Both the position numbers and the translations under genes were made by a program. The notes beneath the pieces were generated by a model. The model saw only the letters and a program-made list of their open reading frames with translations, was not told where the DNA came from and searched no databases. 64,000 nt of DNA from a halophilic archaeon SHRA6 (GTDB taxonomy: Archaea > Halobacteriota > Halobacteria > Halobacteriales > Haloferacaceae): positions 682,001-746,000 of the forward strand of contig SOPS01000004.1 of the NCBI GenBank assembly GCA_005239175.1. Reading direction: 5' to 3'. Positions within the stretch are counted from its first letter, which is position 1. Every line of letters starts with the position of its first letter. Shown piece after piece: positions 1-8,959 of the stretch.

Positions 1-1
1 C

Positions 2-541
2 TTCGATCGGACCCGAAACCGCGAGCTGACGTTCTTCGGGGATGGGATCGTCGTCCATCAGCCCTTCACCGAGCCGTACAGTCCAGAGCTGGTCAATCAC
101 CTCGCGACTGCCGCAGAAGACGCAACCGACGCTGATGTCGTCAACGGCGGGACGTACGTCTGTATCGAAGGGCCGCAGTACTCGACGCGGGCCGAAAGTG
201 AGTTCTTCCGATCGCAGGGCTGGGATCTCGTCGGGATGACCGCAATCCCCGAGGCGAAACTCGCCCGCGAGGCCGAGATGGCATACGCGACGATCGCCGG
301 CGTCACCGACTACGACGTGTGGAAAGCGGACAACGAGGTCACGCTCGAGGAGGTGCTCGAAAACGCCGAAAAGAACCAGACAGCGATCAAAGCGACCGTC
401 GAAGCGGCGATCGAATCACTCCCGGCAGACCACGAGTGTCCGGCCCATACCTCCCTCGAAGGGACGATCAACACCCCAACGGAGGCGATTCCAGACGAGA
501 CCCGCGATCGGGTCGAACTGCTCGTTGGGGAGTACCTTTAG
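2..541 (+). CDS. mtnP: S-methyl-5'-thioadenosine phosphorylase, 3' part
   Basis: The reading frame is already open at base 2 and runs to a stop at 541, so this is the C-terminal ~179 residues of a longer protein cut by the window edge. It phosphorolyses methylthioadenosine to adenine and methylthioribose-1-phosphate, which is purine and methionine salvage in the cytoplasm. The segment EGPQYSTRAESE is the family phosphate/ribose-site motif. GMTAIPEAKLAREAEM is the MTAP form of the nucleoside-pocket segment, with Thr after Met where purine nucleoside phosphorylases usually have Ser. The C-terminus ends in a helical tail that is normal for the trimeric family. A related archaeal PNP-type enzyme cannot be fully excluded without the N-terminus, but the MT signature favours MTAP. 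Confidence 0.9.
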   Translation, partial: FDRTRNRELTFFGDGIVVHQPFTEPYSPELVNHLATAAEDATDADVVNGGTYVCIEGPQYSTRAESEFFRSQGWDLVGMTAIPEAKLAREAEMAYATIAGVTDYDVWKADNEVTLEEVLENAEKNQTAIKATVEAAIESLPADHECPAHTSLEGTINTPTEAIPDETRDRVELLVGEYL

Positions 542-676
542 GCGCTACTGGCGACCGACGGCAGGATGAGTGATTAGGTCGGCAGGTAGCCCTTGGTGAT
601 CGACGAGGTCGATTGTGAAAGTGGCACCGATCGAGATAACGACAATTCATATAGGTACGCGACATCCAGAAGTGGT

Positions 677-1585
677 ATGGCCGACCAATCGGACCGCGAT
701 CGCTTTGCCCGCGCGACGTGGGCGAACGTGGTCGGCAACGTGATCAAGATCGTCGTCGAGGGGGCGGCGGGACTCGCGTTCAACAGCGTCGCGCTCATCG
801 CCGACGCGGCCCACTCGGTCGCCGACCTCGTCGCGAGCATCGTGGTGCTCGTCTGGGGGGACAGTAGCTTCGACGAGCCGGATACCCACCACCCCCACGG
901 GCACACCCGAATCGAGCCGCTGACCGCGCTGTTCGTCGGGGCGGTGATCGTGTTGCTCGGCGGAAACCTCCTGTACGAATCCGCGCGCGGGCTGTTCTTT
1001 GGCGCTGACGTCACGTTTAGCTGGATACTGCTCGCCGCACTCGGGTTTGCGATCGTCGACATGTACCTCGTCTACCGATACACCGCGAGTATCAACGAGT
1101 CGATAAACTCGACGGCCCTTGCGGCGCTGGCGGCGGACTGTCTCAACGACATTTACACGTCGATCGCCGCGATCGTGGGTGTGATCGGCGTCTTCTTCGG
1201 CTTTCCGCTGCTCGATCCCCTCGCTGGGGGACTCGTGAGCCTGCTCGTCGTGTATCAGGGCGTCGAAATCGCCCGCGAGAACGTCAACTACCTCGTCGGC
1301 GCCGCGCCCACAGAAGCCGAGCGCGAGGCGATCGCTGCCCGGCTCCACGAGCACCCGGCTGTCGAGGGGATCCACGATCTAACGGTGTTTTACGAAGGGA
1401 CGGTCCTCGAAGTGGAAGTCCACGTCGAAGTCGACGGAACGCTCACGCTACAGGAAGCGCACGCGATCGAGACCGAACTCGTCGAGACGCTGCGGTCGGA
1501 AGAACACGTTGGCGACGTTCACGTCCACCTCGATCCCTCGGGGATCGGTGAGTGGAAAGACGCTGCAGATCTAGAATTGAGCTGA
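677..1585 (+). CDS. Cation diffusion facilitator (CDF) family metal efflux transporter
   Basis: 302 residues; a proton-coupled exporter of divalent metal ions in the cell membrane. The ATG at 677 gives MADQSD..., and the frame upstream of it looks non-coding. Features seen: a TM2 motif HSVAD (H46, D50), the cytoplasmic loop HHPHGHTRIE typical of CDF proteins, a TM5 motif DCLND, six hydrophobic segments in the first ~200 residues, and a soluble C-terminal ferredoxin-like domain from about residue 210 with His-rich strands (HVGDVHVHLDP). The mixed HxxxD/DxxxD site does not settle whether the metal is Zn, Fe or Mn. It stands alone between mtnP and the convergent scpA gene, 27 bases from the scpA stop. 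Confidence 0.9.
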   Translation: MADQSDRDRFARATWANVVGNVIKIVVEGAAGLAFNSVALIADAAHSVADLVASIVVLVWGDSSFDEPDTHHPHGHTRIEPLTALFVGAVIVLLGGNLLYESARGLFFGADVTFSWILLAALGFAIVDMYLVYRYTASINESINSTALAALAADCLNDIYTSIAAIVGVIGVFFGFPLLDPLAGGLVSLLVVYQGVEIARENVNYLVGAAPTEAEREAIAARLHEHPAVEGIHDLTVFYEGTVLEVEVHVEVDGTLTLQEAHAIETELVETLRSEEHVGDVHVHLDPSGIGEWKDAADLELS

Positions 1586-1612
1586 TCGAAGCCGTGTGAG
1601 TAGCCGACCCGA

Positions 1613-2470
1613 TCACTGGTCTTCAGAGTGATCGTCCGAGGCCGCCGCACCGGGCGGTTCGATCCACAGATCGCCGAAGAAGTCGTCCTGACGAAGGGTG
1701 AGCTGTCCGCGATGCGCCAAGAACAAAAGCGACAGATACGTCATAAACGTCCGCCCACCAACTGATTCGATTTCGGCGAACAACAGCGCGTCCCGACCAC
1801 GATCGAACCGATCATCGATTTCGCCGATGACGTCTGCGATCACTGACTCGATGTCTTCGGTGTGGGTCGTCCCCGTGACATCGTCTTCGGTCGGTTCGCC
1901 TTCGTGACGAATGTCGTCGGCTGCGCGGTAATCCAGCGTCTGTCGACCGCGATCGAATCCCCGCGGCGAGTCGGTAGTGTCGTACTCACGGCGGCGTTTC
2001 CACCAGTTTTCGCGTTCGGCCTCTCGCAGTTCTGCAACGAGCTCATCGAGGGTCTCCGGAGAACCGCGGGTGCTTTTTCTGTCGAGGCGACGCTCCATCT
2101 CCGATTCGAGCGCGTCGATCGGGTCGAATCCGTCGCCGGCTGGGGCATCCATCCGCATCTCGGCCTCCCACGGCTCCGGTTCGGGCTCTGGGTCGGGCTC
2201 GGCGAGGAGTTCGTCGCCTTTCATCCGAAGGAGCACGCTCGCATAGAACAGCGCTCGCCCCGTCGTCCGCAGATCGGTCTCCTCGAGCTTCGAGAGAAAC
2301 GCGTCTGTCACCTCGACGATGTCGATGTCCCACGGCTCGATCTCGCCCTCCTCGGCGAGTTGGACGAGCAGTTCGACCGGCTCAACCTCGTCCTCGTCGG
2401 TTTCTTTGGGGAGTGTGGGAGCGGTGTCGGTCGGCGGCACAATGCCTGTCGCATCAGGTGAGTTCGTCAT
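1613..2470 (-). CDS. scpA: Segregation/condensation protein A (kleisin ScpA)
   Basis: 285 residues, the kleisin that bridges the heads of SMC in the chromosome-organising complex. The N-terminal region VEPVELLVQLAEEGEIEPWDIDIVEVTDAFL is the ScpA domain that contacts the SMC neck. The middle (~100-200) is an acidic linker, and the C-terminal ~70 residues form the winged-helix segment that binds the SMC head (SLLFLAHRGQLTLRQDDFFGD). It lies 48 bases downstream of smc on the same strand, so the two are probably co-transcribed. An ScpB gene is not next to them. The start ATG at 2470 gives MTNSPDATG, a short haloarchaeal acidic leader. Confidence 0.93.
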   Translation of the reverse strand: MTNSPDATGIVPPTDTAPTLPKETDEDEVEPVELLVQLAEEGEIEPWDIDIVEVTDAFLSKLEETDLRTTGRALFYASVLLRMKGDELLAEPDPEPEPEPWEAEMRMDAPAGDGFDPIDALESEMERRLDRKSTRGSPETLDELVAELREAERENWWKRRREYDTTDSPRGFDRGRQTLDYRAADDIRHEGEPTEDDVTGTTHTEDIESVIADVIGEIDDRFDRGRDALLFAEIESVGGRTFMTYLSLLFLAHRGQLTLRQDDFFGDLWIEPPGAAASDDHSEDQ

Positions 2471-2518
2471 CGAATCTCACCTCGTGTCTCGATCGGTTTC
2501 GCGGTTTTCGGTTGCGGC

Positions 2519-5500
2519 TCAATCATCCGCCTGCACCTCCGCGTCTGCGGAATCGGCCTCCTCACCGAACTGGATCCCGGTCACCGCACTGATATTGTCC
2601 GACTGCATCGTGACGCCGATCGCCCGCTCGGATCGTTCCAGCAGCGCTGCGCGGTGCGAAACGACCACGAACTGCGCATCGCCCGCGAGGTCGTCGATCA
2701 TCTCGCCGACCCGCTCGGCGTTGACCGCGTCGAGGAACGCGTCGATCTCATCAAGCGCGTAAAACGGCGCCGGGTTGTGCCGCTGGATGGCGAAAATGAA
2801 CGCCAGCGCGGTCAAGGACTTCTCGCCGCCGGACATCGCGTTCAGCCGCTGGACGGGCTTGTCCGCGGGCTGGGCCTTCATTGTCAAGCCGTCTTCGAAT
2901 GGGTCGTCGGGATTTTCGAGCACCAACTCACCAGTCCCCGCCGAGAGCCGAGAGAAGATGTCCTGGAAGTGGTCGTTGATCGACTCGAAGGCACTCATAA
3001 ACGTCGCCTTCTTCTGAGACTCGTAGCGATCGATCCGCTCTTCGATCCCATCGCGCTCTGTCACGAGGGTGTCGCGTCCCTCAGTGAGCCTGTCGAGTTC
3101 GGATTCAACCTCGTCGTACTCGTCGATCGCGAGCATGTTCACCGGCTCTAAGGCCTCCATCTCAGCTTCGAGTTTGGCGATCGATCGCTCGACCTCGTCG
3201 TGGTCTGGGATGTCCTCGGGATCGTAGTCGCCAACCTGCGACTGGAGTTCATCGATCTCCCACTCAAGCCGTTCGGCTGTTTCGCGCAGCGACTCAAGCT
3301 CTGATTCGACCGATTTTGCCGCCTCGCGCGCAGCATCGCGCTCGTCGCGAGCGTCCTCAACGTCCGCCTGCAGTGCTTTTCTGTCTTCTTTGAGATCGAC
3401 CAGCTCGGATTCGAGTTCTTCGATCGCCTCGTGTTTCTCAGCGAGGGTGTCCTCGCGGTCCTCAATCTCCGATTCGAGGTCGGCGATCGTCTCCTGGGCG
3501 TCTGCCTTCCGATTCTGTGCGGCCTCGATCGTCTCTTCGAGGCTCTCGATCGCGTCCTCGGCGTACTCGGCTTCGAGCTGTTTCTCGTTGAGTTGCCCGT
3601 CGAGATCATCCATCCGGTCTTCGAGTTCGTCGATCTCCGCGCGGATCTCGTCGGCCTCGGCGGTCAGTTCTGGGATCCGCGAGTCTGACAGCTCGTCTTC
3701 GATCTCAGTGATCTCAGCTTCAACGGACTCACGCGCATCGGAGAGCTCGTCGATTTGCTCGTCTAACTCGGCCATCTCGGCGTTGACTGACTCTCGCTCG
3801 TCTTCGAGTTCGTCGAGGCGGGATTCTAACGCCTCGATCTCCCCCTCGGCGTCCGCAATGTCCGATTCGACGGATTCGATATCGGCTTCGATCGACCGAA
3901 CCTTCTCAGTCGCATCGGATTTTCGATCGCGAGCGGCGTCGATATCCGATTCGGTTTCGCGGATCGTGTCGGTGAGCGACTGGCGTTTGTCCTCTAGGGA
4001 GGCAATCTCCTCGGCAAGCCGTTCGAGCCGGCCGTTGCCGGACTTCGAGAAGGCGTACCGCGATCCACCACCGGAGCCGCCGGTCATCGCGCCCGATCGC
4101 TCGACGAGGTCCCCGTCTAGCGTCACCATGCGGTACTCGCCCATCAGGTCCCGAGCGGTCTGCATGTCCTCGACGACGACCGTCGAGCCGAGCACGTACG
4201 AGAAGATCGACTCGTAGCGTGAATCGTACTCGATGAGGTTTCGAGCGAAATCAACGACACCTGAGTGAGAAGGCAGCCGTGGAAGGCTGCGATTGTCCAT
4301 CTTCGAAATGGGCAGAAACGTCGCTCGGCCCGCGTTTCGGCGCTTGAGATAGTCAATACAATCGGAGCCAACCCCATCGTCGTCAACAACGACATTCGCA
4401 AGCCGGCCGCCCGCCGCGGTTTCACAGGCGGTTGCGTACTCGCCGGGGACGCTCCCGAGCTCGCCGACAGGTCCGTGGACGCCGGCGAGGCCGGCGTTTT
4501 TGATCGTCGAGACGGCCCGGGGCCACGAGCTCGATCCATCGTCGCCCGCTCGCGTCTCTAACTCGGCATACTCGGCCTGTTTCTCCTGGATCTCGGCGGC
4601 GACCTCGTCGAGTTCATCTTTCGTCTCCGCGCGCTCGGTTTTGAGCGTCTCGATCGTCGCTTCGATCGTCTCGACGTTCCGTTCGGCCTTGTCGAGTTCG
4701 CTGTGTAGCTCTGAGCGCTTGCGTTTCAGTTCGGGGATCCGATCGTGAGCGTCGGCTATGGCCTCGTTTGTCTCCTCGATCTCGTTCGAGCGCCGTCGGG
4801 CGTCGTCAAGGAGCCGATCTTTCTCACGTTGGAGGTCGTTTCGCTCCTGTTTGATCGACTCGAGGCGCTCGTTTCGATCGGCCAGGTCGGCTTTCAACTC
4901 GTCGTACTCGGTGTCAATCCCGTCGATCTCCGCCTGGACGTCCGCAAGCGCAGATTCTTTCTCTTCGATATCGCGCTTTGTCGAGGCCTTTTTGACCTTG
5001 ATCGAGCGGATGTCGCCCTCAAGCTCGTCGAGGACCTCCTGCTTGCGATCGATCTCGACAAAGGCGCTTCGCCGCTCGGACTCGGCGTCTTCCATGCGAG
5101 CCTCGGCGTTTTCGATTCGGCCTTCGAGGCGATCGATCTCGCCTTTGATCGACTCGATCTCGCGTTTGATCGCCAGCTGCTCGTCTTCGCCCTTCCGCTC
5201 GATCTCGCGGTTGAGTTCAGTGAGCTCGTCTTTCAGTCGGGTGAGTCGCCCCTGTTTAGTATCGAGTTCCGCCTGCCGATCGACGAGCGTGTCCTCGACC
5301 TCGTCGATCTCTGCTTCGGTCTCGGCCAGCTCCTCGCGTTTGTCTTCGAGCTCGGCGGCCTTGCGGTAGCCTTCGTACGCTTGTTTTTCCTCCCGAAGCG
5401 ACTGGTACTCGAGCGCCGTGTCGCGTTCGTCTTCGAGGCGCTCTAATCGATCGCGCTTATCCTCGATCTTCAGTTCGGCCTCGGTGATCCGCTCTTGGAC

Positions 5501-6109
5501 TGCCTCAAGCTCTTCGAAGGCAGCCTCCTTTTTTTCGTCGAACTCCGCGACGCCGGCGATCTCATCGATGATGCCGCGGCGCTGGTACGCCGACATGTTG
5601 ATGATTTCGGTCACGTCACCCTGCATGACAACGTTGTACCCTTCCGGGGCGACACCAGCTTGCGCGAGAAGATCTTGGATATCAGAGAGATTGACCGATC
5701 GCTCGTTGAGATAGTAGTACGAGTAGTAGTTTTCGTCAGTCTGTTTGACCCGCCGTTTGATCGTAATTTCGTCAACATCGCCGATCCGATCGGTGCCTGC
5801 CGCTGAGACGACCTGGTCTCGAGAAATCGATCGATCGTCGTTCGCGAGCACGACCGTCACGCTCGCTTCCTTTGTGCCGCCTGTGTCTGCTCCGTCGTCG
5901 TGGCCGGGGTTGTAGATCAGGTCAGTGAGTTTCTCCGCGCGGATGCCGCGGGTGCGAGCCAGTCCGAGCGCGAACAACACGCCGTCGATGATGTTCGATT
6001 TGCCGGAGCCGTTCGGGCCAGTGATAACCGTAAAGTCCTCATAAAAGGGGATCTCGGTGGGCCGTCCAAAGCTTTTGAATCCGTCCAAGACGAGCCGTTT
6101 GATGTGCAT
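2519..6109 (-). CDS. smc: Chromosome segregation protein SMC
   Basis: 1196 residues, full length for prokaryotic SMC. It forms a dimeric ATPase ring that organises and segregates the chromosome. Walker A is GPNGSGKS at residues 31-38. A long coiled coil follows, then the hinge at roughly 510-650 (Gly-rich, with GAMTGGSGGG near its end) and a second coiled coil. The C-terminal head has the ABC signature LNAMSGGEKSL and Walker B FYALDEIDAFLD. It starts at the ATG at 6109 (MHIKRLVLDGFKSF, the canonical N-terminus) and is followed by scpA. The long Glu/Asp/Arg coiled coil produces many long but spurious Ser/Arg-rich antisense frames. Confidence 0.97.
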   Translation of the reverse strand: MHIKRLVLDGFKSFGRPTEIPFYEDFTVITGPNGSGKSNIIDGVLFALGLARTRGIRAEKLTDLIYNPGHDDGADTGGTKEASVTVVLANDDRSISRDQVVSAAGTDRIGDVDEITIKRRVKQTDENYYSYYYLNERSVNLSDIQDLLAQAGVAPEGYNVVMQGDVTEIINMSAYQRRGIIDEIAGVAEFDEKKEAAFEELEAVQERITEAELKIEDKRDRLERLEDERDTALEYQSLREEKQAYEGYRKAAELEDKREELAETEAEIDEVEDTLVDRQAELDTKQGRLTRLKDELTELNREIERKGEDEQLAIKREIESIKGEIDRLEGRIENAEARMEDAESERRSAFVEIDRKQEVLDELEGDIRSIKVKKASTKRDIEEKESALADVQAEIDGIDTEYDELKADLADRNERLESIKQERNDLQREKDRLLDDARRRSNEIEETNEAIADAHDRIPELKRKRSELHSELDKAERNVETIEATIETLKTERAETKDELDEVAAEIQEKQAEYAELETRAGDDGSSSWPRAVSTIKNAGLAGVHGPVGELGSVPGEYATACETAAGGRLANVVVDDDGVGSDCIDYLKRRNAGRATFLPISKMDNRSLPRLPSHSGVVDFARNLIEYDSRYESIFSYVLGSTVVVEDMQTARDLMGEYRMVTLDGDLVERSGAMTGGSGGGSRYAFSKSGNGRLERLAEEIASLEDKRQSLTDTIRETESDIDAARDRKSDATEKVRSIEADIESVESDIADAEGEIEALESRLDELEDERESVNAEMAELDEQIDELSDARESVEAEITEIEDELSDSRIPELTAEADEIRAEIDELEDRMDDLDGQLNEKQLEAEYAEDAIESLEETIEAAQNRKADAQETIADLESEIEDREDTLAEKHEAIEELESELVDLKEDRKALQADVEDARDERDAAREAAKSVESELESLRETAERLEWEIDELQSQVGDYDPEDIPDHDEVERSIAKLEAEMEALEPVNMLAIDEYDEVESELDRLTEGRDTLVTERDGIEERIDRYESQKKATFMSAFESINDHFQDIFSRLSAGTGELVLENPDDPFEDGLTMKAQPADKPVQRLNAMSGGEKSLTALAFIFAIQRHNPAPFYALDEIDAFLDAVNAERVGEMIDDLAGDAQFVVVSHRAALLERSERAIGVTMQSDNISAVTGIQFGEEADSADAEVQADD

Positions 6110-6177
6110 GTAGTCGGGGGAGCAGGGTGATCAATCAACGATTCACCGTCGGAATCAGCCGGTTCCGACTGTGGGTG

Positions 6178-6579
6178 TTAGGCGACGATTATATCGCTTT
6201 CTTCGGTCGAATCCGCGTTGTCTGTATCCTGTGACTCTGACGGTTTATCAGCGTCGGTCGCTTCGTCTGCTCCCTCGGTTGCACTAGCGTCTGTCTCTGC
6301 GTCCGTGTCGGTCGCCGTTTCGGCCCGCTCGTGTTTTACGACCTCGACGTGATCGTCGCTTTTCGTTGTCCACTCGTTCACCGACGATTCCTCTTCGGAG
6401 TCCTCCGCAGCCGCTGTGAGCGCTTCGACCTCCGCCTCTGCGTCTGCGGCGGCCGCTTGGGCGTCTGAAAGCTCGGCCTCGAGGACTCTGACGCGTTCTT
6501 TGGTCTCGACGAGTTCCTCTGTGAGGCCGTTGACAGCCGCCTGCAGTTCAGCGACTCGTGATCGGAGTTCCTCTGTCAT
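6178..6579 (-). CDS. Acidic coiled-coil protein, haloarchaeal conserved type
   Basis: 133 residues with no enzyme motif. Residues 1-70 form a heptad-type coiled coil (RSRVAELQAAVNGLTEELVETKERVRVLEAEL). The rest is a very acidic, Thr/Ala-rich, probably disordered tail (ATDTDAETDASATEGADEAT). It sits 68 bases upstream of smc on the same strand and is divergent from gatB. I recall a similar protein at the same place in other haloarchaea (DUF7518-type), but that is from memory. A structural or chromatin-related role next to smc is an inference from position only. Some pipelines call such proteins bZIP-like, for which there is no support here. Confidence 0.75.
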   Translation of the reverse strand: MTEELRSRVAELQAAVNGLTEELVETKERVRVLEAELSDAQAAAADAEAEVEALTAAAEDSEEESSVNEWTTKSDDHVEVVKHERAETATDTDAETDASATEGADEATDADKPSESQDTDNADSTEESDIIVA

Positions 6580-6691
6580 GTATACATAGCGCCGTGCCTG
6601 CGGTATAAATCTGCGTCAGACATCTGTGTGACATACTGACACAAACAGTCGGAACGAGGCGATCGATGGCAAATCCGTCCGTCCCGTTAGC

Positions 6692-6698
6692 CTTTAGC
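6692..6698 (+). promoter_or_regulatory. TATA element of gatB
   Basis: The element CTTTAGC is centred 27 bases before the gatB ATG at 6722. This fits a leaderless haloarchaeal transcript. The 142-base gap to the divergent coiled-coil gene holds no other gene. Confidence 0.5.
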
Positions 6699-6721
6699 CG
6701 ACGGCAAGCAAAATCGGCGTA

Positions 6722-8212
6722 ATGACAGCGCAGGCCGTCGAACAACGCGAACTCGCGGTCGTGATCGGGCTGGAAGTCCACGTCCAGCTCGAAACGGCAA
6801 CGAAAATCTTCTGCGGCTGTTCGACACGTGCCGCCGAGGATGAGGAACCGAACAGCCGGACATGCCCGGTCTGTCTCGGGCTGCCCGGAGCGTTACCGGT
6901 GCTCAACGAAGGTGCCGTCGAGGCAGCCGTCAAGATCGGCAAAGCCCTCTCGGCAGATATCCCCGAACAGACCACATTCCACCGGAAGAACTACTACTAC
7001 CCCGATCTGCCGAAGAACTTCCAGCTCACCCAGTACGACGCGCCGATCTGTGCGAACGGCTCGATCGAGATCAGCGTCGAGGGGACTCGCCGGGAGATTG
7101 GGATCACCCGCGCACACCTCGAGGAGGATCCGGGCAGTCTTCAGCACAAGGGTGGGTCGATCGATACCGCCGACTACACGCTCATCAACTACAACCGAGC
7201 GGGCACCCCGCTCGTCGAAATCGTTACCGAACCCGACTTTCGATCGCCTGCGGAAACCCGAGCCTTCCTCGCTAAGCTCGAGGAGGTGCTCGAATACCTC
7301 GGCGTCTTCGACCCCACCCGCGACGGCAGTCTCCGAGTGGACGCGAACATCTCGCTCGTCGACGCTGACGCGATCGACGCGGATGGTGGAATTTCGGCGG
7401 ATGCGCTCGAATCGGCCAACCGTACCGAGGTCAAAAACATCTCCAGTCACAAGGGCGCCGAGAAGGCGCTGGCCTACGAGGTCACCCGCCAGCGCAACGC
7501 GATTCAGCGCGGCCGCGCTGTCGAACAGGAGACGCGCCACTGGGACGAATCTCGTGGCATCACCGTCTCGATGCGATCGAAAGAGGAAGAAAAGGACTAC
7601 CGCTACTTCAGAGAGGCAGACATTCCGCCGCTTGCGGTCTCTGACTGGAAAGAGCGGATTCCGATCCCCGAACTCCCGGACGCCCGCCGCGATCGCTTCC
7701 AGACCGAGTACGGTCTCGACGCCGAATCAGCCTCGAAGCTCACCTCCACGAAGGAAGTCGCAGACTTCTTCGAAGACGTCGCCGAATCGTTCGACCCCGA
7801 TCTGGCAGCAACGTGGGTCGCCGATAACCTCCTCGGTGAGCTGAACTACCGAGACATGGCGATCACTGACGTGGCCGATCGCCTCGACGAGTTTACTCGC
7901 CTGATCGAGCTCGTCGACGCCGAGGAAGTCACGACAAAGAACGCCGAAGAGATCGTCCTGCGATCGATGCTTGACGACGGCGACGATCCAGACACGATCA
8001 TCGACAGAGAAGGGCTTGGGAAGGCAGACGACGACGAGATCGTCGGCTTCGTCGAGGCGGCGATCGACGAGAACCCAGACGCCGTCGAGGACTACCACGA
8101 CGGCGAAGACGGGGCACTGAACTTCCTCGTCGGACAGGTGATGCAAAAAAGCCGTGGCAGCGCCGATCCAGGAACCGCAAACCAGGTTCTGCGAGAGCAG
8201 TTAGACGGCTGA
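6722..8212 (+). CDS. gatB: Asp-tRNA(Asn)/Glu-tRNA(Gln) amidotransferase subunit B
   Basis: 496 residues, normal length. GatB is the kinase/transamidase subunit of GatCAB, which converts mischarged Glu-tRNA(Gln) and Asp-tRNA(Asn) to the amide forms. Seen: VIGLEVHVQLET at ~18-29, the zinc ligands CGC...CPVC in the first 60 residues, FHRKNYYYPDLPKNFQ and YDAPICANG, then the central block ITRAHLEEDPG...DYTLINYNRAGTPLVEIVTEPD that lines the kinase site. The C-terminal third is the helical and YqeY/tail domain that contacts the tRNA. It is a single transcription unit here; gatA lies at the far end of the window. Confidence 0.97.
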   Translation: MTAQAVEQRELAVVIGLEVHVQLETATKIFCGCSTRAAEDEEPNSRTCPVCLGLPGALPVLNEGAVEAAVKIGKALSADIPEQTTFHRKNYYYPDLPKNFQLTQYDAPICANGSIEISVEGTRREIGITRAHLEEDPGSLQHKGGSIDTADYTLINYNRAGTPLVEIVTEPDFRSPAETRAFLAKLEEVLEYLGVFDPTRDGSLRVDANISLVDADAIDADGGISADALESANRTEVKNISSHKGAEKALAYEVTRQRNAIQRGRAVEQETRHWDESRGITVSMRSKEEEKDYRYFREADIPPLAVSDWKERIPIPELPDARRDRFQTEYGLDAESASKLTSTKEVADFFEDVAESFDPDLAATWVADNLLGELNYRDMAITDVADRLDEFTRLIELVDAEEVTTKNAEEIVLRSMLDDGDDPDTIIDREGLGKADDDEIVGFVEAAIDENPDAVEDYHDGEDGALNFLVGQVMQKSRGSADPGTANQVLREQLDG

Positions 8213-8295
8213 GTGTCCCCAGACGTCTCAAGTATTGGGTGTTGTCCAGCAACTCAGAACGTCGCATAAAAGTACCTCTCGGCCCTACTACCGGT

Positions 8296-8664
8296 ATGGC
8301 AGATTCGTCGACCGGCTCAGACAGCGCCAATCGCCGCGGCCGTCGGGACATCGTCGTGCCAATGCGGCTGTACAAAACGATCGTCGTCTTTTCGACGATG
8401 ATCGCGGCAATCTGTATCGTCGGCGGCTTCTTTTTGCTCGACGCGGCGACGCTGCAGGTCAGTGTGTTCAGACGGATACTCGAACTCGGATTCGGCGCGA
8501 TCGGACTCGGTATCGGCGACGACGTGTTGAGCGCGGTGTTGGCCGTGGCTGGGCTGGGAACGATCGCCTTTGGGACCGCGGTGTACGTACTTGGGACGCG
8601 GTTCCGTGCAGAGGGGATGGGAAAGTCTCAAGAGGACTCCGACGAAGATTCAACCAATGGCTGA
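8296..8664 (+). CDS. Small two-helix membrane protein (DUF7315-like)
   Basis: 122 residues from the ATG at 8296. The first ~25 residues are polar (DSSTGSDSANRRGRRD). A hydrophobic segment follows at about 30-52 (TIVVFSTMIAAICIVGGFFLLDA) and a second at about 80-105 (VLSAVLAVAGLGTIAFGTAVYVLG), with an acidic cytosolic tail. It overlaps the next gene by 8 bases, so the two are surely co-translated and may form a membrane complex. I recall this pair as DUF7315/DUF7314 in haloarchaea. The function is unknown. Confidence 0.75.
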   Translation: MADSSTGSDSANRRGRRDIVVPMRLYKTIVVFSTMIAAICIVGGFFLLDAATLQVSVFRRILELGFGAIGLGIGDDVLSAVLAVAGLGTIAFGTAVYVLGTRFRAEGMGKSQEDSDEDSTNG

Positions 8665-8929
8665 CGAGTTCATCAAAGGCTTTGGGATTTTCTCGACCGC
8701 AGCATTGGCGTGGATCACGCTAGCCGCGTGGTACCAGACACCGTCGTTTTACGACACCCAGCTTATCGCCGCGCCCGTTGAGCCCGAAACGACGTTCGAC
8801 GCGATTGGAATTTTCCTGACCGACGTGTTCCTGTGGACTGCGCTGTTGGGCGCACTCGCGTTCTGGGTGCTCATCCCGATCGGGCGAGAGCTCGTCGAAG
8901 CGCTGGAAAACCGCCGCAGCACAAACTGA
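8657..8929 (+). CDS. Small membrane protein (DUF7314-like)
   Basis: 90 residues from the ATG at 8657, which lies inside the last codons of the preceding gene (8-base overlap). There are two hydrophobic segments: residues ~9-25 (IFSTAALAWITLAAWY) and ~52-72 (VFLWTALLGALAFWVLIPIG). They are joined by an extracytoplasmic loop with a PSFYDTQ segment and followed by a short charged tail. A longer frame reading exists upstream but would run through the neighbour in another frame. The function is unknown; the overlap implies a joint role with the upstream membrane protein. Confidence 0.75.
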   Translation: MADEFIKGFGIFSTAALAWITLAAWYQTPSFYDTQLIAAPVEPETTFDAIGIFLTDVFLWTALLGALAFWVLIPIGRELVEALENRRSTN

Positions 8930-8959
8930 GACTGCCGATATTTCTCTCCCCTCGCGTAC

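Noticed and set aside
647-1375. 242-codon minus-strand frame inside the CDF transporter
   Set aside because: Shadow frame; the plus strand has clear CDF motifs and membrane segments.
3390-5446. Long plus-strand open frames inside smc
   Set aside because: Ser/Arg- or Leu/Val-rich translations opposite a Glu-rich coiled coil; antisense shadows of GC-rich coding DNA.
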